Shown: positions 44,245-57,009, numbered from the stretch's first letter. The stretch is 64,000 nt of DNA from Pseudomonas fluorescens NCIMB 11764 (GCF_000293885.2 NZ_CP010945.1:124001-188000), one strand, 5' to 3'. The notes: generated by a model not told the origin, from the sequence alone. Made by a program: numbers and translations.

Positions 44245-45183
44245 ATGCTCACCATCATGACTACTGGGAAGTTGATCGATCGCTTTGAAGGGCCGTCAGG
44301 CCGCGCCGTTCTTGAGGAAGTACTGCTTGAGCAGAAGCTGGTACTCGGAAATCAAGACCTAGCACGCCGCCTCGCAGAGGTAGGAACGCTGGAGGAGATC
44401 GCTAAGGATGCTGTGCTCATTACCGAGGACGCGGAGGACTCCGAGGTTTATTTCATCATCACAGGGCATTTCCAGGTGAAGGTCCATGATCGTGAAGTCG
44501 CAACACGAGGGGGCGGCGATCACGTCGGAGAAATGGCTGCTCTGGTCCCAACAGCGAAGCGCTCTGCTACTGTACTGGCCACCGAGCCCTCGATTGTCTT
44601 GAAGGTCAGCGCGGCAGACTTCAAGTCCATTGCGGACGCGTATCCCTCGGTTTGGCGACAGGTCACTCGGCAACTGGTCGATCGACTACACCAGCGAAAC
44701 GACATGGTGCTTCCTGCCCATCAGTCATCCCACGTATTCATCATTTGCTCGGTCGAGGCACTCCCTATTGCCCGGGCAATCGAGAATAACCTTGAGCACG
44801 ACAAGTTCTTCGTAAAGACCTGGACACAAGGCGTTTTCCGCGCATCGCAGTACGCCCTTGAAAGCCTCGAAGAGCAACTGGACGAGTGCGATTTTGCCAT
44901 CGCAATCGCACAGCCGGACGACTCCGTCACAATGCGCGAGGAAACCAAGAATACGCCGCGCGACAACGTCATTTTCGAGCTTGGCCTGTTCGTAGGACGA
45001 CTTGGCAGGGCACGAACCTTCCTTCTTGAGCCTAGGGGTGACGAGGTACATCTGCCGTCAGATCTGAAAGGGCTGACAACCATCGGATATCGCCTAACGA
45101 AAAGTGAAGACCAGCTGCCCTCCAGCCTATCTCCAGCCTGCAATCAGCTACGCACCATTTTCAACAAGCTAGGACCGAAGTAA
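44245..45183 (+). CDS. pycTIR: Pycsar effector: cyclic-nucleotide-binding domain fused to a TIR-like NADase domain
   Basis: 312 residues. Residues about 40-150 form a cyclic-nucleotide-binding domain with the phosphate-binding cassette GGGDHVGEMAALVPTAKRSA (E96, R106). Residues about 162-290 form a TIR-like domain of the CAP12/PF10137 type: HVFIICSVEALPIARAIE, then PRDNVIFELGLFVGRLGR with the likely catalytic glutamate E245. In the Pycsar system (named from Tal and colleagues' work), phage infection makes the cyclase produce cCMP or cUMP, which triggers the TIR effector to destroy NAD and stop the cell. Gene order effector-cyclase, 80 bases apart, fits. ATG at 44257 is an alternative start. 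Confidence 0.88.
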   Translation: MLTIMTTGKLIDRFEGPSGRAVLEEVLLEQKLVLGNQDLARRLAEVGTLEEIAKDAVLITEDAEDSEVYFIITGHFQVKVHDREVATRGGGDHVGEMAALVPTAKRSATVLATEPSIVLKVSAADFKSIADAYPSVWRQVTRQLVDRLHQRNDMVLPAHQSSHVFIICSVEALPIARAIENNLEHDKFFVKTWTQGVFRASQYALESLEEQLDECDFAIAIAQPDDSVTMREETKNTPRDNVIFELGLFVGRLGRARTFLLEPRGDEVHLPSDLKGLTTIGYRLTKSEDQLPSSLSPACNQLRTIFNKLGPK

Positions 45184-45263
45184 CGGATATCTGTCAACAA
45201 GCAAATTTGGCATGCGCTTGCCTACCGCATTGCAGCGCGCCCAATCACCCGAAGGAGTGATCG

Positions 45264-46808
45264 ATGAGCAAGAGCTGGAACCATGATCGCGCTGCAAAAC
45301 ACATAGACCAGAAGATCGCTGATGTTGAGGAAATCACCATCAAGGATTACGTGCGCGACATGTCGTTGGAATCGATTCCTACCAGTACCGCGTACCGCGT
45401 GGATGGGGTCCACATGTATGCGGACATCATGAATCTCGAGGACATGCTGAACATCACTGCAGTCGAGGGCACAGAGTGTCACAAGCGCACGCTGCGCTTT
45501 CTTGACCAGCACTACCGGGCAGTCAAGCGAATTCTCAACAAGGTTGATGCGCGCCGCGTCGACTTCCACAGTCAGCGGCTGCACTCCCTTTTCACTAAGC
45601 CGTACAACACTGAGTCCGGCGCTGAGACCAAGCGTGTTCAACGCGCCGTTGCGACTGCGCAATTGATCATTGACGTGCTTGCAGAGACGGGCGACGACGA
45701 TGAGCAAATCCCAGCAGCCAAGGTTCGAATTGGCATCGATACCGGCCTAGCTCTTGCTGTAAACAATGGCCGCAGCGGGTACCGCGAACCCTTGTTCCTG
45801 GGCGATCCAGCGAACCATGCCGCGAAACTGGCCAGTAATAACAAGGCCAGGGGTATCTATCTGACCAACAATGCTCGTAAGGCCATCGGCCTTGCGGAAA
45901 GCGATGAGCCGGAAAAATCTGCCCTAACCGCGATAGAGATCAAGGCATGTCAGGATGCGGCCAAGCTGGATGTCACGTCCGACGAGATCGTCGAGGAGTG
46001 GCGTGAGGATCTGAAAAAGAACCCCATTGGCGGTTACCAGTTTTCCCGCCAAACCCCACCCCTGCGTGATATGGACATTTACTCGCTGACTCCGGCCAAC
46101 TCGAAGCGACAGGAGATGGTGAGCCTCTACGCCGATATTGATGGCTTCACAGCCTACGTGGCCGATCACATCAACGAGAAGACCGACGATGTCGTGCGGA
46201 CTTTGCATGTCATCCGCTCCGAGCTGGAGCGGGTCGTGACTTCCGACTTCGAAGGGCGCCGGGTGCGCTTCATCGGAGACTGCGTGCAAGCCCTATCCTG
46301 TGACGGCACCGCGCATACTACTGACGAAGAGAAGTCAGTATCCGAGGCCACACGGCTAGCAGGTGCACTGCGCAGCAGCTTCAATCTCGCAATTGAGCGG
46401 CTGAACGCCGAAGGTATTGAAACCGGCGACCTCGGCCTCGCGATTGGCTTCGATCTGGGCCCAATAGCCGTCACGCGCCTGGGCGCCAAGGGTAATAGAG
46501 TTAGGTGCGCTATCGGGCGTAGCGTGATCGAGTCTGAGAAACGCCAATGCGCGTGTTCGGGGGTGGAAACCGCGATCGGGCAAGTAGCTTACGACGCAGC
46601 ATCGAAAGCTGTGCAGAACCTGTTTGGGAAGAGTCGTAAGACATCACACCTGGACTACAACGAAGCTACCGAAGCCCTGGCAGATGATGGGGACGCATCT
46701 GCGAAGCAAGCTCGCTCGGAAGCCTATGCGGGTTCCGCCGCCATCATTCGCGCAGATGAGCGTCAGGTGCAGCCCCACTCCCGCCAGAAAGTAGACGGCA
46801 GCCGTTGA
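45264..46808 (+). CDS. pycC: Pycsar nucleotidyl cyclase with two tandem cyclase-homology domains
   Basis: 514 residues. Domain 2 (about 285-455) is a class III cyclase with both metal aspartates, D291 in YADIDGFT and D339 in RFIGDCVQA. Domain 1 (about 49-210) aligns along its length (MYADIMNL, RVDFHSQRLHS, KVRIGIDTGLALAV, GDPANHAAKLAS) but has Q104 in place of the second aspartate; it keeps N184 and K188 of the N-x3-R/K transition-state motif, which domain 2 lacks (VIESEK). So one composite active site between the two halves is predicted, as in mammalian C1/C2 adenylyl cyclases. Pycsar cyclases make cCMP or cUMP; which one here is not known. GAAGGAG lies before the start. C-terminal 60 residues have no named domain. 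Confidence 0.87.
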   Translation: MSKSWNHDRAAKHIDQKIADVEEITIKDYVRDMSLESIPTSTAYRVDGVHMYADIMNLEDMLNITAVEGTECHKRTLRFLDQHYRAVKRILNKVDARRVDFHSQRLHSLFTKPYNTESGAETKRVQRAVATAQLIIDVLAETGDDDEQIPAAKVRIGIDTGLALAVNNGRSGYREPLFLGDPANHAAKLASNNKARGIYLTNNARKAIGLAESDEPEKSALTAIEIKACQDAAKLDVTSDEIVEEWREDLKKNPIGGYQFSRQTPPLRDMDIYSLTPANSKRQEMVSLYADIDGFTAYVADHINEKTDDVVRTLHVIRSELERVVTSDFEGRRVRFIGDCVQALSCDGTAHTTDEEKSVSEATRLAGALRSSFNLAIERLNAEGIETGDLGLAIGFDLGPIAVTRLGAKGNRVRCAIGRSVIESEKRQCACSGVETAIGQVAYDAASKAVQNLFGKSRKTSHLDYNEATEALADDGDASAKQARSEAYAGSAAIIRADERQVQPHSRQKVDGSR

Positions 46809-47578
46809 GCACAGCGCTCGACCTGATTGCACAGGTCGCCCCAGATTTCGGGGGTACCTGTGTAACATCCGTTCCGCAGACAGCAACGCTTGATCTTCCG
46901 ATTCGGCTGGTGGACGGGAGAACGCTCCCCTACAAGCTGCATTTACGCCAAGACGGTGAATGGATAGAAGCACGCGAAAGCACACCACATCACTTGCCAG
47001 GCTTTTGCCCGGAACGGCACATCAATTATGATGGTACGTTCTGTCTGTTTTACGCGGGCGCCAATCCGCTTCCTGTCTCAGACGAGCCGTCCGCTCGTGC
47101 CTGGCTTGAGACAATCTACAAATACCTAAAGCTTCAAGAGCGCGCTCGCACTCTGCGCAGATGGCCGAATGGTTCCGCGTGGGCACACGGCGACGCAGCT
47201 CGACATCAACTGCGAGCGCAGAAGGCTGCGAGCGCAATCAGTGGCAAAATCGCTAACGATCTTGCGGTAAATCAGCTAGGGCTCAAGCGCAGAAAGTCCA
47301 AAGAGCGACCTATCTTGGATGTGATCTCCGGAACAGTGCCTTTGTTTAGCGTGTGGGAAAAGTCCCGGCGGGTAATCAACCAAAAAAGGCGCTGCTTCTG
47401 CGGCCTGTATGGACGCCGCCGTCCTAAACGAATTCGACGCTGCCATGACCATGCAAAGCAGGCTACCGAACTGGCTTTCGCATTGCGGGACTGGGAAGAG
47501 GCTGAGCGGCAATATTGGGACTCCATGCACGGCAAGCCTTGCTGTGGTTCCTGCGATAGCTGCCCACTCAGCCCATAA
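46805..47578 (+). CDS. E2-like (ubiquitin-conjugating fold) protein with a cysteine-rich C-terminus
   Basis: 257 residues, translated from a TTG that overlaps the pycC stop (TTGA), hence coupled to the cyclase. Residues about 1-125 look like a bacterial E2: a beta sheet, then LPGFCPERHINYDGTFCLFY, which mirrors the H-P-N...G-x-I-C-L active site of E2 enzymes with C80 as the likely catalytic cysteine, then a helix ARAWLETIYKYLKLQ. The C-terminus is basic and holds eight cysteines (RRCFCGLYG, RRCHDHAK, KPCCGSCDSCPLS), a probable metal-binding module. No E1 or ubiquitin-like gene is in the window. It resembles families named in databases as E2-domain-associated cysteine-rich; a role in modifying or tuning the Pycsar pair is inference from coupling. 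Confidence 0.7.
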   Translation: MSTALDLIAQVAPDFGGTCVTSVPQTATLDLPIRLVDGRTLPYKLHLRQDGEWIEARESTPHHLPGFCPERHINYDGTFCLFYAGANPLPVSDEPSARAWLETIYKYLKLQERARTLRRWPNGSAWAHGDAARHQLRAQKAASAISGKIANDLAVNQLGLKRRKSKERPILDVISGTVPLFSVWEKSRRVINQKRRCFCGLYGRRRPKRIRRCHDHAKQATELAFALRDWEEAERQYWDSMHGKPCCGSCDSCPLSP

Positions 47579-47891
47579 GTCCCGGTGTAATTCGGGCTGG
47601 TCCCCAGGCGAGTCGGCATCTGGACTAGCAGCCCGCCGCTCATACCGGGGACGTTTCGTCTGATCAGGCAACTGGCAGGAGCAACAACAGGATCTTAACC
47701 CTGAGCAGTCGAAGGCCATGATGACCGGCCGGTACCCCGTTTTTAGTACTTGGCAGAAGTAACGGCCAGGCCACGGGGGCCTACCTCAAGATGCTCCTAA
47801 AAGAGAAAATAAATTAATGTACGCCAGGGCTTCCAGCCCCTCCCCTTCGAACATAACATCACGTCACGTTACAAACCTAAGCCAGGTGCCC
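47579..47891. other. Intergenic region after the Pycsar operon
   Basis: 313 bases with no gene I can support. The next small gene could start earlier, at 47817, but the first 25 codons look noncoding. Confidence 0.5.
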
Positions 47892-48071
47892 ATGCCTATG
47901 AAAACTAGCAATCGCGTTGTGATCGAGGTTGATCCTGCCCAAAAGCAGCAGATCTACGCCGCACTCAAGGCGCGTGGGTTGACCATGCGTGAGTGGTTTC
48001 TGCAGCAGGTGAGTCAGGAGCTTTCCATTCCGCAGCCCACCCCACCCTCCAGTCAGTCGAGCAACGATTAA
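47892..48071 (+). CDS. Small ribbon-helix-helix-like protein
   Basis: 59 residues: a short strand RVVIEVDPAQKQQIYAALK followed by two helices (TMREWFLQQVSQEL), the shape of ribbon-helix-helix antitoxins and plasmid-partition-type regulators, then a proline/serine-rich tail. Two adjacent ATG codons (47892, 47898) are possible. It precedes the DUF499 remnant by 23 bases and may have been the regulator of that operon. Family assignment is tentative. Confidence 0.5.
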   Translation: MPMKTSNRVVIEVDPAQKQQIYAALKARGLTMREWFLQQVSQELSIPQPTPPSSQSSND

Positions 48072-48094
48072 GTATTTCTCAGGGAGTCGAGCAG

Positions 48095-48513
48095 ATGCTC
48101 AAGACAGTCAAGCAGGCATGCACATTCAACCCCATCATTCGCGACTACCCAACTAGGCGAAGAGGAAGCCATCAAGCCCTACTGGGTCAATGGCCCTCGC
48201 GCGGTCGATCAGGCTGGCTGGAAGAAAATTATCGGGGACAAACCGACCCTGATCATGCTCGATGAGTTGCCGCCCTACCTTGAAAACGCGAGCACTACTG
48301 TCATCGGCGGCGGTACGCTGGCTACCGTGAGCACCTACACACTCAGCTGCCTGATGAGCGCCGCTCTGGAGTTACCGCGTTGCTGCATTGTGATTGCCAA
48401 CCTATCCGGCAGCTATGTGGCTCAGACCAAGGCAATTGCCGAAGCAATCTCTAACCTCCAGCAAGAAGCCAGTCGCCAAGCGAGCACCATCACCCCCGTG
48501 CAGTTGGCGGGTA
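48095..48513 (+). pseudogene. Wrecked DUF499-type ATPase gene (anti-phage-associated family)
   Basis: A start (MLKTVKQACTFNPIIRDY) with GGGAG upstream is typical of DUF499 proteins. After about 20 codons the frame changes near 48150-48158 and resumes deep in the family with EEEAIKPYWVNGPRAVDQ, a Walker B-like PTLIMLDELPPYLE and a long conserved stretch to TITPVQLAG. So an internal deletion removed the N-terminal ATPase core including Walker A, and the 3' part is cut at about 48513 by a group II intron fragment. Intact DUF499 proteins are about 1,000 residues and are found in phage-defence islands with DUF1156 methylases and helicases; none of those partners is here. Confidence 0.68.
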
Positions 48514-48731
48514 CCTGTTCATCCCTAGCGCCTCTCCGCCTTGATGCTGGCAGATTCAGTCTGGCCTCGCGGTTCGACCTACCGAAATATCGGCGGTTAC
48601 ATTGTCCCCAGAGCTTCAGACCCGGCTGTTACCGGCCACGCCTGTCTGGGTAGGGAACGAGTGGTGGAACAGTCGGTTCCGTCGGGCGTTAACCTGCGGA
48701 ACAGAAACCCATGCGACTTTCAGGTCGCACT
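48514..48731 (-). mobile_element. 5' fragment of a second group II intron
   Basis: On the minus strand a typical intron 5' end, GTGCGACCTGAAAGTCGC, starts at 48731 and runs about 218 bases with domain I-like pairings (GCGAC/GTCGC; GGCCGGTAACAGCC) until it meets the DUF499 remnant. No domain V or reverse transcriptase follows, so it is truncated. Between it and the complete intron lie only about nine bases matching the IS5 transposase (ATTTCGGCA). Confidence 0.45.
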
Positions 48732-48740
48732 GCCGAAATG

Positions 48741-50589
48741 GTGAGTCGGCCGCGGGAACTGCCCCCGCAGCCGCTCGCAGAACCGTACGTGACACTCTCG
48801 CGTCATACGGCTCCCGTTATCCAACCTTGCTGCCCGGTCACTCGCCAGTGATGAAACAGCCGGGGTACCACAGTCCGCATCTTGTCCAGCCATTGGCTAA
48901 TGCGCCGCTTGCGCCTATGAAGGGCCTTGTATTTTCGTCGGGCCCAGCGTTCAAGCGCGCGGTCAATGTGCTGGAAGATGCCAAGCATGGCTGTCCGATA
49001 GAACGAGCCATAGTATTGCCACCACCCCTGTATCACTGGATTGTAGAGCCGAGCCACGTCGACCAGCGTCACGTGGGTTTGGCGATTGAGTCGCCACCTG
49101 CGTACCGCTTGCCGCATCCGCTTTAAGGCATCCGCACTCGCTCCCGGAAGGAAGCTCGTGAAGAGCTGGTCTTGTTTGCTGAGCGCCTTCCTCGGCCTAA
49201 AGGTGAAGCCGAGGAAGGTAAAGCTCACATGCGGATAACCTGCGCGACGGTTACTGTCCTTGCAGTACACGACTTTCGATTTCTCCGGGTGCATCGTCAA
49301 GCCACAGGCAGCCAGCCGTGAAGCAATGGAGCGCATCACGTACTCCGCTTGCTTTCGACTGCGGCAGTGCACCACCGCATCATCGGCGTAGCGGGCAAAC
49401 GGGCAGTTGGGGCTGGTACGTTGCATCCAGGTGTCGAAGGCATAGTGCATGAACAGATTCATCAGGAGGGGACTGAGCACTCCACCTTGCGGGGTGCCGC
49501 GTTCGCGTGGGACGCGCATGCCGTCATCCGTTTCGAACGGCGCAACCAGCCACCGCTCGATGTACAGAAGTATCCAGTCCTCCTTGATGTGCAGGCGCAC
49601 CGCCTTCATCAGCAACCCATGATTGATCTGATCGAAGGCTGCCTTGATATCAAACTCCACCACCCAGTCGTATCGCCAGCAGCGCTCACGCGTGATCGCC
49701 ACCGCCTGCTTCGCTGATCGTCCCGGCCGGTACCCATAGGAGTCCGAGTGGAAGATCGAGTCCAGCTCCGGCTCGATGAGAAGCTTGACCACGGTTTGCG
49801 CGACACGATCACCAACCGTGGGCACTCCCAGCTTGCGCGTGCCTCCCGATGCCTTGGGAATTTCTACTTGCTTGACCGGAGGCGGGAAGTACGACCCCGA
49901 CGACATCCGATTCCACAGCTTGTAGAGATTCTTAGACAGATCCCGCTCGAAATCGGCGATGGTTTCATCGTCGATGCCGGCAGCACCGCGGTTGGCCCTG
50001 ACCTGCTGGTAGGCGTCCCATACCGTGCGTTTCGCTATGTCATAAGGTTTCGCCGAGCTCACGCCACTCATCCCCGGAGGTTGGCAACGCTCGTCGGCCG
50101 GATAACGCCGCCCCTTCGCTCCACCTCCATTACAGAGGCTTCATCGCTACTACGGGAAGCTCCGCCCCTCGTTCCAGCATCGGTATTCTTCCTCATGGTG
50201 TTGGCCATTTGTCATTTTCCTTCGCATCTGGAACAAGGTTCTCACGTTCCGTACCAAAGCCTGTATGAAGATCATGCCGCCTATACACCGGCTGCCATCG
50301 GGTCCGTAAGCAGGTAACGCCCCGACTTGTCCTGAAGCCAGTACTCCACCTCAGTTTCGGCAGCACCTTGGGCATAACGATGCGTCATCGGACGGTTTGC
50401 TTTCGCTCATCTTCTCCATACTCACCTGCCATCCTCAGGGATGACTTTTCCTCGGTCGCTCACCACCACACCTTTTGGATGCAGCAGCACCGGGTGGTTT
50501 GAAGTCCGCTCCTGCAAGCCGACTTCGGAAGGCCTACTTCCATCTTCGGCACAGCAGCACAGGTCATCTGACCTGTGTTCGTGACACAC
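48741..50589 (-). mobile_element. Group II intron inserted in an IS5-family transposase gene
   Basis: About 1.85 kb. The 5' end is GTGTGTCACG at 50589, right after ...AACCAGTATT of the transposase gene. Domain V is at 48813-48780 (34 bases, GAGCCGTATGACGCGAGAGT and pairing arm ACGTACGGTTC) and domain VI follows with a bulged branch-point A before CTC. The 3' boundary is within two bases of 48741. The reverse transcriptase ORF lies in domain IV. The 5' 518 bases (50072-50589) carry domains I-III and no gene. Confidence 0.8.
48803..50071 (-). CDS. ltrA: Group II intron reverse transcriptase/maturase
   Basis: 422 residues: reverse transcriptase motifs RPGRSAKQAVA, DIKAAFDQINHGLL, GTPQGGVLSPLL and the catalytic FARYADDAVVHC, followed by a maturase (X) domain (VARLYNPVIQGWWQYYGSFY). 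There is no C-terminal H-N-H endonuclease domain. The stop lies inside the intron's domain V, as in several compact introns. Appears intact, so the intron could still splice or move. Confidence 0.9.
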   Translation of the reverse strand: MSGVSSAKPYDIAKRTVWDAYQQVRANRGAAGIDDETIADFERDLSKNLYKLWNRMSSGSYFPPPVKQVEIPKASGGTRKLGVPTVGDRVAQTVVKLLIEPELDSIFHSDSYGYRPGRSAKQAVAITRERCWRYDWVVEFDIKAAFDQINHGLLMKAVRLHIKEDWILLYIERWLVAPFETDDGMRVPRERGTPQGGVLSPLLMNLFMHYAFDTWMQRTSPNCPFARYADDAVVHCRSRKQAEYVMRSIASRLAACGLTMHPEKSKVVYCKDSNRRAGYPHVSFTFLGFTFRPRKALSKQDQLFTSFLPGASADALKRMRQAVRRWRLNRQTHVTLVDVARLYNPVIQGWWQYYGSFYRTAMLGIFQHIDRALERWARRKYKALHRRKRRISQWLDKMRTVVPRLFHHWRVTGQQGWITGAV

Positions 50590-51101
50590 AATACTGGTTT
50601 CCCTTCTTGGTCTGGTGCATTTCCGGGTCGCGCTTGCCGTCCTTGTTCTTGGTCGAACTGGGCGCATTGATCAGCGTTGCATCGACGATGGTGCCCTGGC
50701 GCAGCGACAGGCCGCGGTCGCCCAGAGCCATTGATGACAGCGAGGATGCCGGCCGCCAGCTCGTGTTTCTCCAGCAAGCGGCGGAAGTTGAGAATGGTGG
50801 TTTCGTCGGGGATGCGCTCCAGGTTCAGCCCGGCAAACTGGCGCAGGATCGTGGTTTCGTACAGCGCTTCCTCCATCGCTGGATCGCTGTAGCCGAACCA
50901 GTTCTGCAGCAGATGCACACGCAGCATCGCCATCAACGGGTAGGCCGGACGGCCACCTTCACCCTTCGGATAATGTGGCTCGATCAAAGCAATCAAGCCC
51001 TTCCACGGCACCACCCGATCCATCTCGATCAGGAACAACTCCTTGCGGGTTTGCTTGCGCTTGCCAGCGTACTCGGCGTCGGCGAAGGTCATCTGCTTCA
51101 T
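50590..51101 (-). pseudogene. IS5-family transposase, frameshifted and interrupted
   Basis: Starts MKQMTFADAEYAGKRKQTRK and continues through [20 protein letters not shown], the N-terminal helix-turn-helix and first catalytic region of IS5-type DDE transposases. At about 50723 two bases are missing (ATGGCTCTGGGC where ATGGCTATCTGGGC-like sequence is expected), shifting the frame before the first catalytic aspartate region. The remaining sequence to the intron still reads [20 protein letters not shown] in the original frame. Not functional. Confidence 0.82.
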
Positions 51102-51171
51102 CGGGAAACTCGGTGGGTGGAATCCGGGTATTTTGCCAAAATCTGGAAGTCTTCTTCAGAGTTTCCCTAGT
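50590..51171 (-). mobile_element. IS5-family element, copy 1 (5' part, disrupted)
   Basis: The terminal sequence GGGAAACTCTGAAGAAGACT lies at the right end (51171), preceded by CTA, the usual IS5-type target. The transposase begins at 51101 and is interrupted by the group II intron at 50589. Its end facing the ptx operon is inverted relative to the related end at 55891. Confidence 0.8.
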
Positions 51172-51443
51172 GTGCGCTCTCTTGCTTGGATGGCATTACG
51201 TTCTGGCCCAACGTTACTGTAGCGAATCCGCAGCAGTATCAATCAAAGCCTCCTGTATCCCGCGTGAAGAAAGACGCTACGTTGCGCCCGTTCTTCCACG
51301 GCTTCGCTTGCCGCCCCGCTACGGCAGATTCGAAGTATTCATCGAAATGTCATCCTTTAGAAACAGTGCGTTAACAAGGAATTTCTACCCTTTGCATCGC
51401 GAACCGCAATTGTGCGGCCAGCAATATTGCGAAAGGTGATCAA
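51172..51443. promoter_or_regulatory. Upstream region of the ptx operon
   Basis: 272 bases between the IS5 end and ptxA. No gene recognised. A PHO-box half TGTCAT is present at 51348 without a proper second half. In P. stutzeri the ptx operon is known to be under phosphate control, so the promoter is presumably here. Confidence 0.4.
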
Positions 51444-55849
<4,406 letters not shown>

Positions 55850-55890
55850 GGTGATGGATGGTTGCGATCCAGCGCTTGGCTTGTCAGCCT

Positions 55891-56262
55891 AGGGAAACTC
55901 TGAAAAAGACTTTCTGATTTGGCAAAATACCGCGACCCCACCCACCGAGTTTCCCGATGAAGCAGATGACCTTCGCCGACGCCGAGTACGCTGGCAAGCG
56001 CAAGCAAACCCGCAAGGAGTTGTTCCTGATCGAGATGGATCGGGTGGTGCCGTGGAAGGGCTTGATTGCTTTGATCGAGCCACATTATCCGAAAGGTGAA
56101 GGTGGCCGTCCGGCCTACCCGTTGATGGCGATGCTGCGTGTGCATCTGCTGCAGAACTGGTTCGGCTACAGCGATCCAGCGATGGAGGAAGCGCTGTACG
56201 AAACCACGATCCTGCGCCAGTTTGCCGGGCTGAACCTGGAGCGCATCCCCGACGAAACCACC
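55891..56262 (+). mobile_element. IS5-family element, copy 2 (5' part only)
   Basis: Left end CTA-GGGAAACTCTGAAAAAGAC at 55891 and a transposase start at 55957 (MKQMTFADAEYAGKRKQTRK) that runs to LERIPDETT, where it is cut at 56262 and joined to an IS66 element. Coding parts of copies 1 and 2 are almost the same, but the leaders differ at several places, so the copies are not a very recent duplication. The two inward-facing ends bracket ptxABCDE. Confidence 0.82.
55957..56262 (+). pseudogene. IS5-family transposase, N-terminal 102 codons
   Basis: Same N-terminal part as copy 1 (to IPDETT), with no frameshift up to the cut. Beyond 56262 the frame runs into the reverse complement of IS66 tnpC and means nothing. 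Confidence 0.82.
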
Positions 56263-56359
56263 AGGTGTCAGTTGGTCGAGATTGGGCGAGGAAGTCATGC
56301 CGCTGATTGTGCCAGAGCAGGCGATCAGCGCAGATAAAGCGATGGGCTAATGGCCGGCG

Positions 56360-56695
56360 CTACAGCACTGTGATCGCACCGGCTGCACCAACCCGCTGCC
56401 AAGGTAAACCGAGCACCAAAGCCTGAAGCTGCTCGGTGTCGAGTTCAACTTCCGAGCCGCGGTGGATGCCTGGCCAGTGAAACTTGCCCTGGTTCAATCG
56501 CCGCGCGGCCAGCCAGATCCCTACACCGTCATGCACCAACACTTTCATGCGGTTGGCGCGGCGGTTGGCGAACAGATAAGCACAGTGCGGCTTCGCCGCA
56601 CCGAATACCTCCACTACACGGGCCAATGCGGTCTCGGTGCCGGCGCGCATGTCCATCGGCTCAGTGGCAAGCCAGATGCTATCGATGCGGATCAC
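56360..56695 (-). CDS. tnpB: IS66 accessory protein TnpB
   Basis: 111 residues with the IS66 Orf2 marks: IWLATEPMDMRAGTETALA, HCAYLFANRRANRMKVLVHD and GIWLAARRLNQGKF. It overlaps tnpA by four bases. Complete, but the element has lost its transposase. Confidence 0.9.
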   Translation of the reverse strand: MIRIDSIWLATEPMDMRAGTETALARVVEVFGAAKPHCAYLFANRRANRMKVLVHDGVGIWLAARRLNQGKFHWPGIHRGSEVELDTEQLQALVLGLPWQRVGAAGAITVL

Positions 56696-57009
56696 GGGGC
56701 AAGCCCCCGGACAAAGCGGGCGCAGCCGTCAGGATCGGACACTGGCCATTTCACTGTGACTGACTGCTCGCCAAGCGATAGCTCAATAATCACCGATGCT
56801 GCAGTCGGCCGTTTGGGCGTAGCCCTCAATGGAACGAACGCCGGCAACGCCGCGGGTAGCTGATCTCGGTAAAGCGGTAGCCATTTTCGAATGACGTTGG
56901 CGTTGATGCCATGGCGGATGGCAACGCTGGAGACGGTCGCACCCGGTTGTAGGCATTCCTGAACGACCTGGACCTTGAACGGTTCGGGGTAAGAGCTTCG
57001 TTGGCGCAT
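56692..57009 (-). CDS. tnpA: IS66 accessory protein TnpA
   Basis: 105 residues: helix-turn-helix (YPEPFKVQVVQECLQPGATV, HGINANVIRKWL) and a C-terminal beta-rich part. Typical first gene of an IS66 element. Confidence 0.88.
   Translation of the reverse strand: MRQRSSYPEPFKVQVVQECLQPGATVSSVAIRHGINANVIRKWLPLYRDQLPAALPAFVPLRATPKRPTAASVIIELSLGEQSVTVKWPVSDPDGCARFVRGLAP

Noticed and set aside
51340..51370. PHO box upstream of ptxA
   Set aside because: Only one TGTCAT half is present; no second half at the 11-base spacing, so I do not annotate it as a site.
51172..51443. 62-codon frame upstream of ptxA (MDGITFWPNVTVANPQQYQS...)
   Set aside because: No family resemblance, no ribosome site and chance length; treated as promoter region.
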